Part shown: positions 1-11,175 of the stretch, one piece after another
Numbering within the stretch: the first letter of the stretch is position 1
How the letters are laid out: the number at the start of each line of letters is the position of its first letter
From: Cydia pomonella
Lineage: Eukaryota; Arthropoda; Insecta; Lepidoptera; Tortricidae
NCBI RefSeq assembly: GCF_033807575.1
Contig: NC_084725.1
Coordinates: 3,631,001 to 3,695,000, forward strand
Length of the DNA stretch: 64,000 nt
Reading direction: 5' to 3'
The notes under the pieces: generated by a model
The model's database searches: none
Told to the model about the DNA's origin: nothing
The model's input: only the letters and a program-made list of their open reading frames with translations
Translations under genes and position numbers: made by a program

Positions 1-714
1 CCTCTCAGCCACCAGAAGCTTACTTTCCTCCTTCAAAGTTAGTGTCTGTTTATAAATAAATAAATATTTAGGGCCAATCTTTGGTCGTAGTTTAAGGACA
101 TACCCGGATCTGGTTAACATACGTCCTCGGCCCGCTAATGCTGCAAGCAAAAAGAATACACGATCAGTTTTATTTGGCAATAAATAGCGATGCGACAATT
201 TATGGAGCATCAGATGCGAAAACAAGCGGGCGGTAACATTTTTCAGATGGTTGACAAGTTTTGTACGCAATATTTATTAAATTTATGTGGATTTTAATAA
301 AAAATGCATCATTTTAGGGGAGACAGAGGTGAATTAAAACAGACATAAATTAAAACAACGACAATTTTGAAGTATTTATAATTGTCTTGAGGCAAGGACG
401 CCTGTTGAGGGCTCAGCGGACGGTAGGATAAAGCTAAACGTAGTTTTTTTTTATTTTTCATGCTCTTAAAGTGGGTCTTTGTTGGTCTAAAAAGTGCAGA
501 AAATGATACGTTTCTGCATTTGAGTATTTTCCTTTCCAAGTTTTATTAAAATTTGATATTAAATGGATTTGTGGTATAAGTACAATTTCTATTCTAATAT
601 TTAACTCCCCATTCCATACATCATGATACTTTTACCAAAATTCATAATTGTAAGTACCATCAAGAAATACTATAAAAGTTTATACATAGTCATGTTTTTT
701 AAATACACATGTAT
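1..714. other. No gene recognised; AT-rich intergenic DNA
   Basis: No coding signal is supported here. The small open frame on the minus strand around 309-539 is low complexity. The stretch about 470-690 resembles 53085-53300 (the same 'aaaatgatac' and 'atcaagaaa.acta' wording), so part of it is probably an unnamed dispersed repeat. Confidence 0.6.
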
Positions 715-787
715 TTTACCGGGATTCGAACCTAGGACCACCAGCTTCATAGGCAGGGTGACTACACACTAGGCCAGACCGGTTGTC
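715..787 (-). mobile_element. tRNA-headed SINE (family 2), head fragment
   Basis: Read on the minus strand this is a tRNA-like head. It has an A-box-like TGGCCTAGTGTGTAGT and a B-box-like GGTTCGAATCCC, and matches the head of the fuller copy at 26897-27160. Only the pol III promoter part is present. It is a SINE fragment, not a tRNA gene, because the acceptor stem does not close. Confidence 0.75.
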
Positions 788-1122
788 AAACTGATTTCAC
801 AACATATATTACTAGTTAACGAGTTAGGAGTAAATAAAGTAGCTTGCCAAAATTTCTAGAAAAAATAATTCTCCTATTATTACAGTATTGTGAAGCTCGT
901 ATCATGTGAAATTATTATTATTTTTTCGCTGTTACATTCGTGCTAGGCATTCTAAAGATGACTTTGTATACGGCCAGAAAAATAGCACATTACTACAAAG
1001 GCCGGGAAGTTAGAGATTGCGTGACGGGAATACTTATTACGAGTCAGGAAATCTCTGTTTTTGTTAAGGTATACATAACTTTCTTTAAAATAACTAGATT
1101 ATAAAAATCTATACGTACACAC
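788..1122. other. No feature recognised
   Basis: AT-rich sequence. I see no ORF, tRNA or repeat family that I can support. Confidence 0.5.
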
Positions 1123-1231
1123 TTTTTTTTATAATAGGTATAGAAGGCAAACGAGCAGGCGATCGCCTGATGGTAAGCAATTACTATCGCCCAAGGACAA
1201 CTGCAACGCCAGAGAAACCCTCTGGCGTTTG
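1123..1231 (-). mobile_element. Orphan LINE/SINE 3' tail (tail family T), minus strand
   Basis: On the minus strand it reads through a 'ccagagg...ttgca' segment and 'taccatcaggcg' and ends in an A-run. The same tail closes the LINE bodies at 6371-6438 and 21500-21568 (variant form) and recurs alone elsewhere in the window. No coding body is attached, so it is a 5'-truncated insertion. Confidence 0.65.
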
Positions 1232-1380
1232 ATAGTAGTATCGATCCGGAAATATTCCGCAATCTTTTTGAGAGATATTTAGGAAGTTTCTGGAGAAAGG
1301 CACATTTGAGGACAACCATTGCTGTCATAGGCTGTCTACCATTTGAGTGGTGAAGAAAGAAAGTATGCTTATTTATAATT

Positions 1381-1953
1381 AAACCAGATAAGTGCGAAAA
1401 AAAGCGCTGGTGGCCTAGCGGTAAGAGCGTGCGACTTGCAATCCGGAGGTCGCGGGTTCAAACCCCGGCTCGTACCAATGAGTTTTTCGGAACTTATGTA
1501 CGAAATATCATTTGATATTTACCAGTCGCTTTTCGGTGAAGGAAAACATCGTGAGGAAACCGGACTAATCCCAACAAGGCCTAGTTTACCCTCTGGGTTG
1601 GAAGGACAGATGGCAGTCGCTTTCGTAAAAATTAGTGCCTACGCCAAATCTTGGGATTAGTTGTCAAGCGGACCCCAGGCTTCCATGAGCCGTGGCAAAA
1701 TGCCGGGACAACGCGAGGAAGAAAAAAAAAAAACCAGATAAGTGCGAGTCGGACTCGCCCACCGAGGGCTCCATACTTTTTAATATTCGTTTTATAGTGG
1801 CAACAGAAATACATAATCTATGAAAATTTCAACTCTCTAGCTATCACGGTTGATGAGATACAGCCTGGTGACAGATGGACAGACAGACAGACGGACGGAC
1901 AGCGGAGTCTTAGTAATAGGGTCCCGTTTTACCCTTAGGGTACGGAACCCTAA
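1381..1953 (+). mobile_element. Lepidopteran repeat family G, split by a SINE
   Basis: The right part (1731-1953) starts with AGTGCGAGTCGGACTCGC. It continues through the segment with 'acagaaatacat.atct', a (GACA)n-like block at about 1872-1900, and ends in TACGGAACCCTAAAA. Another copy lies at 7350-7807. The left 17 bases are repeated on the other side of the SINE as its target duplication. Non-coding; the element class is unknown to me. Confidence 0.7.
1398..1730 (+). mobile_element. Full-length tRNA-derived SINE (family 1) with 17-bp target duplication
   Basis: The head at about 1405-1478 is tRNA-like: A box TGGCCTAGCGGTAAGAGCG and B box GGTTCAAACCC. A family-specific body follows and ends 'acgcgaggaagaaaaaaaaa'. 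The 17-mer AAACCAGATAAGTGCGA lies directly before (1381-1397) and after (1731-1747) the insertion. That is a perfect target-site duplication, as expected for LINE-mediated target-primed reverse transcription. From memory, the body matches a SINE common in Lepidoptera. A degraded inverted copy lies at 13746-14000. Confidence 0.9.
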
Positions 1954-2340
1954 AAGTTATTATCAATTAGAGAAACCGTTACAGTATGAGTCAATAGCTA
2001 AGAATATCAATTGACATGTCTAGCTAATGTGTAGGTATATGTTGATTAATTTATCCATCAGACATACACAATTAAGCATTAAAGTGTCACCAACTTCTCG
2101 AAATAATACTACAATCTTACCCCGACACAATTAAAAAGGATTTTCTTTCAAAGAAACTGCCAAGAGCCGCCATAAACCTGTTTCTATACACAAAAGAGTA
2201 TTTATTCCAATTAAAAACTGAAAAAACTCATGAAACAATTGCTTCTCGAAATAATAATACTTTTGCGATTAAGGCGGCGCCCGCTCAGTTATAAAAAGTA
2301 TAGAGATTTAAAAACGATACAAAAAATTAGTAATAATAAT
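1954..2340. other. No feature recognised
   Basis: AT-rich DNA with no supported ORF or repeat. Confidence 0.5.
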
Positions 2341-2439
2341 ATGGAGAAGCAGTTCCGGAGTTGCAGGTCCATAGGCTACGGAGATTGCTTACCATCAGGC
2401 GGGTCGTATGCTTGTTTGCCATCGACGTAGCATAAAAAA
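2341..2439 (+). mobile_element. Orphan LINE/SINE 3' tail (tail family T), plus strand
   Basis: Contains 'ttgcttaccatcaggcgggt' followed by 'tgtttgccatcgacgtag' and an A-run. This is the same tail that ends the LINE fragment at 23850-24345. No reverse transcriptase sequence precedes it. Confidence 0.65.
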
Positions 2440-2688
2440 ATAACCAAGATTTTCGACTACATATGCAAAATATGAATATCTACAATATGTAACAGAACGA
2501 AAAGAAGAGAAAGATATCCGTTAATGGTAGGTCATACTGAGCAATTTTTACCATGGGAGCAACCCGAAATAGCGAAAAAAAATTGCCTCTCCCATAGAAA
2601 ATTTCACCATCAGACCAGCAAAATGTATGAAAAAGCCAAATTATTTTTACGCATAATATAAATCATACATCGAGTCCCACAAAGTTAT

Positions 2689-3160
2689 ATACAAGGTGCC
2701 CGTGAGCTTGCGAGAGATTTGATCGGTGCATTTCTGATGGCAACAGAAGCAAAAAATGTTATATGACTTTTTGGGAAATTCGACAAAAAATATACATTTT
2801 TTTGTTTTTTTTTCCCTTTTTTTGAACACTCCTGTACATAAACGTAATTTTTATTGATAAACACATAACCTAAAATTAACTATAAAAGTTTTTATTTTAT
2901 TTGGGGGTAGCCTCTCGAATACATTATTTAAATTTTTCGATGTCAATCAATAGGTATGTCCAGACTAGACCTCAAAGTGGCAATACCGCAGTCAAAAATG
3001 TGTTTTTTACCGACTTATGGCGAAATAATGATTTCGAAAAACATTTAATTATCTCTGAAACTAGGCCTAATCCAGAAAATTTTATATGACATTTTACTTT
3101 CTAAATATTACCAGGAATGCTTAGTTAAAATGTCTCGCAATGCTCACGGGCACCTTGTAT
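2689..3160. mobile_element. Non-autonomous element with inverted termini (ACAAGGTGCCCGTGAGC)
   Basis: The left end ATACAAGGTGCCCGTGAGC is mirrored at the right end as GCTCACGGGCACCTTGTAT. The inverted match continues into TTGCGAGA and TCTCGCAA. The interior of about 430 bp is AT-rich and non-coding. This is a MITE-like structure; the superfamily is undetermined. Confidence 0.65.
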
Positions 3161-4307
3161 GTTCAAATATCATACAAAGCCCAAACTATATTATTTTATG
3201 TAGTTTCGTGAAATGAAGTTAACATTTTACCTAAATATGAACGTTCACCTTAAGGAATATCTCAAAAAAGCGGAACATTATAGTAAGTTTAAGATGAAGC
3301 AGGATTCAGCCCGCAATTATCCACGCATAATAAAACTTGCGCTTCAAAGGATCGCGAGGAATAGCTAAGGATGCGGCGCGGAGCCCGCTACCCATACAAA
3401 ACAATATAATTTCCTACAGGAAAGCGAATAGCTGTGTCCAGAGCTGTGGCAACGGACGGGCCACATAGCCCGAAGAAAGGATGTCTGTTGTGGCGTTGAA
3501 CTCTTCATTCATAAAACTTTATAAACCTTTGCTAATTACAAAGAGAATCATTTCATTTCATTTATTTCCACGTATATAAGCTCACAGATTTACATCAAAA
3601 CGCTTACATGGTATACAATAATAAACACTTAAAACTAACAATCAAAACCAATTCACCAAGTCGCCCTTGTTCAAGCAACCTTTACCCAGATTAGCATCTT
3701 CGTATCCATGTCATTTCGCATGCATTTCGCATGGATGTTAAACCACCTGTAGTTAAACATGTAACTAAAATAAGGAGGAAGGAAGGACAATACAAAAAGG
3801 ATTTCTAAAAAACTGTAACAGACATTGGAAAACTATTGTGGGTTACGATCAAATTATCAAATGTGGGTTACGATTTTACTTTATTACAAATCACCCTTGT
3901 ACATGCATAGAAGTTTGTATGCGCGGGTGGTACCTTTTCTCTGCACCTGTCCGTACAATCGACTATATGGTCGTTTTTATCAAAAAACCATTTGTGTGGC
4001 GACCGCCACTTCAACGATTCAAGGAGCGTAGTTTTATTTCGAGCCGTTCTTCTGGCTTTTATTTAAATGTCTCTTGTGAAGTCTTCAACGCTGACTGCAA
4101 ATTTAATAGATAACTCGAATCTGTTGGGAGCTATTGGCTATTCAGAACTGGAATTATGCATGCGATTGTACGAAGGTCTATGATATCGTTGCGTACAATT
4201 TGCTAAAAAGATGGATGGGCGTGAAAATTGGCTGTATTTATTGTATATATGAAAGATAACATGTTGTTAAGCTTAGAAAAAATTTTAAAGTGGAAGAATG
4301 CCTGCTG
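3161..4307. other. No gene recognised
   Basis: Open frames at 3825-4113 have no recognisable domain and two of them overlap in different frames, so they are treated as chance. The stretch 3541-3660 looks like the reversed 3' UTR of a retroelement, but I cannot assign it. Confidence 0.45.
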
Positions 4308-4501
4308 CTGCCTTGGGTGAGACTTGAACTCACGGCCTCTGGATCGATAATTCACCCATATGATGGAAAATACCCATATGGTGGCGCTAGACCCATATGG
4401 TAGGAAATTTTGTTGGCTATGGATGAGGTCTTGGTGGCTTAGTTGGCAGAGCGCTGGAGTATCGATCCAGAGGCCGTGAGTTGAAGTCTCACTCAAGGCA
4501 G
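4308..4501. repeat. Head-to-head pair of tRNA-like sequences
   Basis: The right arm (4433-4501, plus strand) is tRNA-like: A-box-like TGGCTTAGTTGGCAGAGC, an anticodon-arm-like segment around TATCGATCCAGAGG, and B-box-like GAGTTGAAGTCTC. The left arm (4308-4349, minus strand) is the reverse complement of the 3' half of the same sequence, ending at the shared ATCGAT. About 80 bp between them carry three CCCATATG words. The acceptor stem does not pair well, so this is a SINE or tRNA pseudogene in palindromic arrangement and not a working tRNA. Confidence 0.65.
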
Positions 4502-4800
4502 AATTTTTACACTTTTAAATTTACTCTACGCTTAATAGCATCATTCGCAGACACGTTTCTGCTAGTTAAGAATTAATTTAATATATTGTGTTTATCACGA
4601 ATATTTGTTACAGAATTATGGAAGTTTTAACATAATACTTAAGGAATAAATATTTAATATCAATGAAATAAATCTCAGTAATACACGCTTTAACAAATTG
4701 AAACTAAATCTTAACTAAACCTAACTTAACCTATGGGGTCTAAATCATATCTACAGATATGCCGCTGCCATTTGGTCCATAAGAATAAGAATAGCCGCGT

Positions 4801-5611
4801 TTACCCAGCATCCGATTACATCCGAATTACCCCAGCAAAATGATACATGTAGACATTGCAACAGTGCCCCGGAAACGATCCAACATATATTATAATAGGT
4901 ATGCACCTATTTACTTATACTACTACTACTACTTTATTTGCATGCGCAAAACCATAGTTCAGATAGATTATAAACGTCGCCAGATCGCCACGATCAAGTT
5001 GCATCCACAATTCACCAGTAGGTACCTAGCTCACAAATACAAATTTGAATCAGCTCACAAATAGAAAAACAATTGCTGTATTATAAGTATAAACCATCCA
5101 TAATTCACGAAAATAGGCAACACAAACTATATTGGCACCGCAGAATTATTACTGACCGAACAGTTCACTTTAATAGACCAGATATCACCTTTTTTGATAG
5201 GACCACAAAAACCATTTGCATAATTGATATTGCTTTTCCGAACACACACAACATCCAATCCACAATCATTGAAAAATTAGCAAAATACAGAGATTTAGCA
5301 ATGAACTCAGACGCCAGTGGCAAGCCAGCATCGTACATATAGTCCCCATAGTAACATCACCACGGGAATTGTTCCTAAAACATTAAGCAACAGCCTGGAA
5401 TGGAAACCCTTCATTTCACAACCCAAGTAATACACACCCTACAAAAAACTACAATCCCAAACACATGCTGATTAACAAGGAAATTTATGACTTCATCTAT
5501 GAGAGCAGAAAACACCACTTAATAACTATTTATAATGCTTGGTTATGGCCCGCATTATAAATAGAATACCCTTTAAAAAGGAGAAAAATAAATCAATAAT
5601 AATAATAATAA
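4801..5611 (+). mobile_element. LINE A: 3' part of a non-LTR retrotransposon, decayed
   Basis: A zinc-knuckle-like segment is encoded at 4848-4889 (CRHCNSAPETIQHI). At 5073-5342 an open frame contains LYWHRRIITDRTVHFNRPD and IDIAFPNTHN, which are hallmark segments of the reverse transcriptase C-terminal region of these LINEs. Stops and frame changes separate the pieces. The copy ends in (AAT)n at about 5594-5611. It is a 5'-truncated, non-functional copy. R1/R2-like assignment is from memory of the motif style. Confidence 0.75.
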
Positions 5612-5764
5612 GAGAAGGACAAGTCCAGTAAGTACCTAGACTTGGCTCACGAGATAACCGCCATGTGGGATGTTGATTCGACGATCATTGTCCCGATAGT
5701 CGTTTTAGCGAACGGTCTCATAGCGAAGAGTCTCGACCAATACCTTGAGATACTCTCGCTAGGT
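5612..5764 (+). repeat. 153-bp direct repeat, copy 1 (LINE B segment)
   Basis: Begins GAGAAGGACAAGTCC and matches 6603-6755 at a constant offset of 991 bp with about six mismatches. The encoded frame reads HEITAMWDVDSTIIVPIVV, part of the LINE B C-terminal region. Copy 1 is isolated from the rest of LINE B and is fused directly to LINE C. Confidence 0.85.
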
Positions 5765-6438
5765 ACAAGTACTCACTTGCGCCAGTTCGAAACTCAACTT
5801 CGGCCCGCACATCGAGTCGAAAGCACAGTTAGCAGCAAAAAAGCTGGGCATCCTCAACAAGGTGAGGCAGTATTTTACACCTAGGCAACTGCTCGACCTT
5901 TACCTAGCACAAGTGCGATCGTGTGTGGAATACTGTTCGCATCTGTGGGATGGTTCAGCAAAATACCAGCTTGAGGCACTCGAGTCAGTTGAGAGGAGAG
6001 CCAAGAGAATCATTAATGATGACGATCTGACGAATGCTCGACTCCAAAGTCTGGAGCATCGTCGCAAGGTTGCCAGCTTAACGATCTTTTACAGGATACA
6101 TTTCGGAGAGTGTGCCGAGGAACTGCACAACCTTATTCCTCCGTCCCCATTTCACCATCGGACTACCAGACAATCGGCACTCCGGCACCGCTTCATGGTA
6201 GGTATTCCACAAATACGCACGAAGCGTTTTGCTTCAACATTTCTTATGCGAACTGCCAAGGAGTGGAATGCCCTGCCCGAGTCTGTGTTTCCGCATGAGT
6301 ACAATCTGGGTCTCTTCAAGGCTAGGGTAAATAGGTATCTCATAGGTAAGCGTGCTCCACCGTAGACTGCATCATCACTTACCATCAGGTGAGATCGTGG
6401 TCAAACGCTTGCCTATCGTTATAAAAAAAAAAAAAAAA
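5765..6438 (+). mobile_element. LINE C, copy 1: reverse transcriptase C-terminal part and 3' tail
   Basis: Open from about 5799 to 6365. The protein contains LGILNKVRQYFTPRQLLDLY, a CVEYCSHLWDGSAKYQ segment, SVERRAKRIINDDDLTNARL and HHRTTRQSALRHRF. This is the 'thumb' and tail region typical of Jockey/CR1-type LINE reverse transcriptases. The polymerase core is absent, so the copy is 5'-truncated. It ends with CACTTACCATCAGGTGAGAT and a run of A at 6423-6440. Copy 2 at 20396-21568 is about 95% identical where they overlap. Not a host gene. Confidence 0.85.
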
Positions 6439-6920
6439 AAAGTTCTCGAAAATGGTCGTGCCACGCTCTATTGGGATCGATCTATTATCACTGACAGAAC
6501 TATTGTAGCCAATAAGCCTGACATTGTGATAATAGATGGATCGCAACGCCGGGCCGTGTTCGTCAACATCACCATCCCCCACGATGAAATCTCGTAAAAG
6601 CCGAGAAGGACAAGTCCAGTAAGTACCTAGACTTGGCTCACGAGATAACCGCCATGTGGGATGTTGATTCGACGATCATTGTCCCAATAGTCGTTTCAGC
6701 GAACGGTCTCATAGCGAAGAGTCTCGACCGACACCTAGAGAGACTCTCGCTAGGTGGTGGGATCAAGGGTCAGATGCAGAAGGCGGTGATCGACACGGCG
6801 CGGCGCGGATAGTCCGCCGGTTCCTCTCTCTGCGGCCCTGACCACCGGCAGCTTGGGCCTTGCCCCGCTGCTGCCTAACATATGAAGATGAATAAATAAA
6901 GGAAATAATAATAATAGTTC
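6439..6920 (+). mobile_element. LINE B: 3' part of a non-LTR retrotransposon, frameshifted
   Basis: Encodes ATLYWDRSIITDRTIVANKP and then VNITIPHDE. The frame breaks at about 6589 (an apparent 1-nt loss) and resumes with KSSKYLDLAHEITAMWDVDS. The middle is the second copy of the 153-bp direct repeat (6603-6755). The 3' end is AT-rich with AATAAATAAAGG and (AAT)n. Related in motif to LINE A, but a distinct subfamily. Confidence 0.75.
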
Positions 6921-7349
6921 TTTATTTACAGGTATAAACCCATTTTAATAATATAGTGTAAAAAGCCTCGAACTGTTTGAGTGTTGTAGCTCACCTGTTC
7001 TTGGTGCATAGATATTAAACCTGTCCACTATACTTGTTACTTTACTAGCTTTGTTTATGTTACTGTCTGGTCTTATAAAACAAATTAAAAAATATACATG
7101 GAAAACGTTTGTGGATGAACCCTATGTTGCACTCGTAGAAATCCCTCGCCCTTGTTCTAACACCCATAGCGTTAAAGCTCCCCGATTTATCAGCCATGTT
7201 ACAAGGCGGGCGCGAGTGTCACTAAGTCAGTAAGTCGCGAACTCGCGATCATGTCGCTAATCTAGCAACCGCGGCTGTCGCTCACACCGTCCCGTATCAT
7301 AAACATCTGGGAAACCGACCTTTGCTCAAAAAAACCTAAAATCTCAAAA
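6921..7349. other. No gene; fragment of an unnamed repeat
   Basis: The stretch 7160-7300 ('agcgttaaag...gatttatcagccatgttaca' and 'ggctgtcgctcacaccgtcccgta') recurs in pieces at 8425-8470 and 9170-9210. There it flanks a LINE insertion, so it belongs to a dispersed element I cannot name. Confidence 0.5.
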
Positions 7350-7807
7350 AAGCTGCCCACAGAGGGATACGTACATTTTTTTATTTGTTGTTATAGCGGC
7401 AATAGAAATACATCATCTGTGAAAATTTCAACTGTCATGTGATACACGGCCCGATCCGAAGAATGATTAAGACACGTTTAAGATCTTTAAAAGATCGATA
7501 ACTAAACGACATGTAAAAATTGACGTTTATTTCGATTCCGCTGTGATCCCAATAAGATCTATCTACGATATTTCAAACGTCAAAGTGACATTGGTTGCCC
7601 GAATCGAGCTGGTTCTGTCAATTATACGACATATAAACGGTATCTAAATGAGAACTTATCTAAACGAGAACTTATCGTTATCGTATCTCATTCTTCGAAT
7701 CGGGCCGACAGACTGGTGCGAGATGGACAGACAGACAGACAGACAGAGCGATGGACAGAGTCTTAGTAATAGGGTCCCGTTTTGCCCTTTGGGTACGGAA
7801 CCCTAAA
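7350..7807 (+). mobile_element. Family G repeat, split by a MITE
   Basis: Same wording as 1748-1953: 'ttatagcggcaatagaaat' and 'gaaaatttcaact', then after the inserted MITE a GACA-rich block and TACGGAACCCTAAAA. The MITE (7447-7709) sits between the two halves. Confidence 0.75.
7447..7709. mobile_element. MITE family P2, copy 1 (Harbinger-like?)
   Basis: Termini CGGCCCGATCCGAAGAATGA and TCATTCTTCGAATCGGGCCG form a terminal inverted repeat. The insertion is flanked by ACA on both sides, inside family G. Other copies are at 15878-16494 (flanked by TTT) and, inverted, at 31502-31742. Three-base duplications and GGCC-rich termini suggest PIF/Harbinger; this is inference. Non-coding. Confidence 0.8.
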
Positions 7808-8102
7808 AATGCGTATTTTCCTAAAGTCAAGACCTAACTAGATCGATTTTTCGCCCCCGAAAACTCCAAAATTTCATCGGAATCGTTTGAGCCGTTTGCG
7901 AGATCCTCGAAAAAAAATGTATGCTCAAGAATTGCTTGCAAAATACTCTTTTATGTATTTCAACATGACATTCGAATGTTAAGGCATGTAGCTTGGAACG
8001 GCCCATAACTAAAGAATGCAATTGTCATCCCTCGCATACGCAGTGCTTTTATTTTGACTATTTGGAGATTTATATCCTTTTTTTATAATAAAAACTGCGG
8101 TT

Positions 8103-8345
8103 GCAGCATGGTTCCATTTTTATCACCTCTCACTATGCCCGTCACTTTAGCGCTTACATACTTGTTAGAACGTGACAGGCATGGTGACAAATGATAAAGA
8201 GCCGACCATGTTAGCCCTACAGCGGCGGCAGCATGGTTCCATTTTTATCACTTGTCACTATGCCCTTCACTTTAGCGCTTACATACTTGTTAGAACGTGA
8301 CAGGCATGGTGACAAATGATAAAGAGCCGACCATCTTAGCCCTAC
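8103..8345 (+). repeat. Two tandem copies of a ~117-bp element, period 125
   Basis: GCAGCATGGTTCCATTTTTA begins at 8103 and again at 8228. Both copies continue to 'gagccgaccat.ttagccct' with very few differences. A diverged single copy lies at about 16340-16452, where it is part of the insertion inside a P2 MITE. Each copy carries internal inverted CATGG/GTGAC pieces. Confidence 0.8.
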
Positions 8346-8559
8346 TGGCTTGCATTATGTGACAGTTAGTATTTAAGATTGTTGTAGCATATTGTATCCT
8401 TCCGCTAGAACAAGACAGGAAAAGTGAACGCCCAAAGCGTTAAACCACCCGATTTATAAGTCATATTACAAGAAAAGTATCAGTAACAAATTAATTAGAA
8501 CCTACACTTTCATCAGAATGACATCTGAATCAGAATGACAAATGAATAATTTCATTTCG

Positions 8560-9094
8560 TTATCTTACGTCTCGCTCACCCCAATACCGGACCGGACATA
8601 ATATAAATATATACACACGACCGCAAAGAGGGTCAGAGCGCCGTAGGTACACGGAGCCCACCGCCAACAACTACTATGGTGAACGAACGCGCAGCTATCT
8701 CATCCCGCGAATTTTTAACAAAATTTCCTTTGAAGACGAGTGTAGCAGCAAAAACGTGTTTAAAACGAAACTGAAAAAGTTGCTACTAAATACCTCAACT
8801 CAAAACCTGCCTCAACTTAAAAATAAATAAATAAAATATATAGAACGATCCCAAGCTTGGGCAACTAGTTTTTTCAGATAAGAAAAACAATGCACACCTA
8901 CATACATACATATAATACTTAGAATAAGTCATAATCATAAATACTTAGATAAATAAATAGTTCATAAGATAAGATCGGGTACACAAAAACTGTAAGTGAG
9001 TGCAACATTCGCCGATAAACGTTATGTTTGGCGAAATATTATGTAAATGTATATTGTACCAACTTTTTTTGGATAAATAAAAAAAAAAAAAAAC
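8560..9094 (+). mobile_element. LINE 3' end with short reverse transcriptase remnant
   Basis: The frame 8648-8830 encodes a peptide containing NNYYGERTRSYLIPRIFNK and ending at TAA. That is the terminal segment of CR1/Jockey-type reverse transcriptases. An AT-rich 3' UTR follows, with GGATAAATAA and an A-run at 9079-9094. The copy is 5'-truncated and interrupts an older repeat (pieces at about 8425-8470 and 9170-9210). Confidence 0.7.
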
Positions 9095-11175
9095 AAGCGT
9101 AACGCACGATTCTTTTGTCATTCTTATATCAGTGTACGTTTAAATTGGCCTGTTAGTCGTATAACCTAGCTACCACGGCTGTCAATCACACCGTCCCGTA
9201 ACATAAATATACTTGAAAATACCTACAACATTTGATACATAAATATTTCGCAAGTTTCGCTCACCATGTTTCATTGCATTTTTTTTTTTCAGAATAATTG
9301 CATTTTTCGTGATAAACTTATTTACATTTCATTCAAACTTGTACTATGACAAAAAAAAATTTTCACGCCACTGTTCGGAAATGTGGCAATAGATGGTCTA
9401 AAACTGAGCTGGAAAGTAGGCAATAGCTGTAGCACCTGAACCACCACTACTACAATGTTTTATTGTTACCATCATCTGTCATTGGTGATCATTATCATCT
9501 GTCATTGGCGCGATTAAAAGGTCTTTTATTGGCGCATCTTTTTCTTCAAAAATTTAATTAGGTTTTTTATAAGACCAATTACTTGTTTATAAAAAAACGA
9601 AACGTCAAAACCATTCAGTTCACGCTTAAGGCGTTTTTACTTTTGTAGCTCTTTGTGGTTTTTTAGCAAACATGCTTCTAAGTTTAGAGTCGGACTGAAG
9701 CAAACAACAGAAAAGCGCCCGGTTTTCCGGCCACTCCTACAATGTACTATTGAAACATAAACTATATAGTTTACCACGAAATGGTACATATTTAATGAAA
9801 TTTCCATTTCGGGAGAAAAAGATATTCACTAAGTAAATCGTAACAAATCACTTTGGTTTTATGTTGATCGCTTCAGCATAATATATTCAAGGTTTAAAGG
9901 TTTCGCTTAAAAAAATAGTTTTATTTGTTTGTTTGTAACCTATTTGTTACTTGCAAGTTTATGTCAAATTTAATAGTTAGTGTGTGTAATGTTAGTTTAT
10001 TTAGTTTATGTCAAGTATCTTTTTTATTTTTTATTTATTTTTTTTATTTTGATTTTTTGATTTTTTGCTTTTGTTTTTGTACTGTGCTACTAACATAGTT
10101 ATTAAGATACGCTGTAACTAACCATATATGGATCAATTTGGTCTGAAATAAATGTTTTTATTATTATTATTAATATTATTTTGGAATTTCGTTTTAAAAT
10201 GGGGGCACGGTGTTGGCTACGAGTATTCTTCTAACAAATTTTGATACCCAGTCGTCAGGAGGACCCGTCATGTATATTTTTGGACTTGAACCATACAAAG
10301 CTGTCATCCGGCCAATATTATTGGTACGGTAATGGAACCCGACGGAACCCTCGACACGCGGAGTGCACTTCCTCTCCACGCGGGGCACGTTTCTTTTATA
10401 TAACCTTGGTGCAATGGGGAAAGGAACAGCAGAACTACTTTATGACCTTGGATTAATACATGAAGATTACATTCTTATTAATTGTTGATATGGTCATGTA
10501 TAAATAATATCATGTTCTATTGCAGGTAAAAAGATGACACAAGTTATTCAGGTGATAAAAAAACCGTCACTTTAACACATCGCGATTAAAAGAATCAGAT
10601 AATTTAAACATACCATGCACGTGCTGAAATGGAATAATATTTTATTGTATCCTTATTGAAGTAGGTTTTTTTATGTTAAGTTTTCATAATATGGCTACAA
10701 AAATACTGAGCTAAGGGCTAAATTATTAACATGCATTCACAAATTGGAGAAAGGAGGCAAATAAACGAAATAAATATGTATACTCTGTACAGCACGTCAA
10801 GTCAAGACACACCAAACAATAATTACAGTACAGTAAGTAACAGTACGTAGTAACTGATGATTGTACAATCGGACCAATCGGTTCTACTGTTATTGTGCTA
10901 ACTATTGAGTCCATTGGCACCTCTGTCACGTGCCTAGAGAATCGTCGCGTCGCAACCCGGGTAAGTGACGAATAACAAGTTTATCCGGGCCTTTTCTCAA
11001 TTGTTTCAACCTTACGAATCCCGGTTTACGGCTGTATTGTGGCGATTAAATTTAATGGCTTTGGAAGTGCTTTATAAAGGTTTTGTTTTGGCTATTTTTA
11101 TTGACTGAAGCGTTACCGCAGGTCGTCGTTTTAAATTAGGCCAAATACTTTTGTATGTCCGAATGTTCTGCTGTA
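9095..11175. other. No gene recognised; includes a probable LINE 3' UTR at about 9950-10180
   Basis: Mostly AT-rich. The stretch near 10020-10180 is T-rich, then 'taagatacgctgtaactaac', AATAAATG and (TTA)n, which is the look of a LINE 3' end. The 64-codon minus frame at 10194-10388 has no recognisable domain. Confidence 0.45.

Noticed and set aside
5642..5884. 80-codon frame joining LINE B and LINE C sequence
   Set aside because: The frame crosses the junction between two retroelement fragments, and its second half is out of the true LINE C frame.
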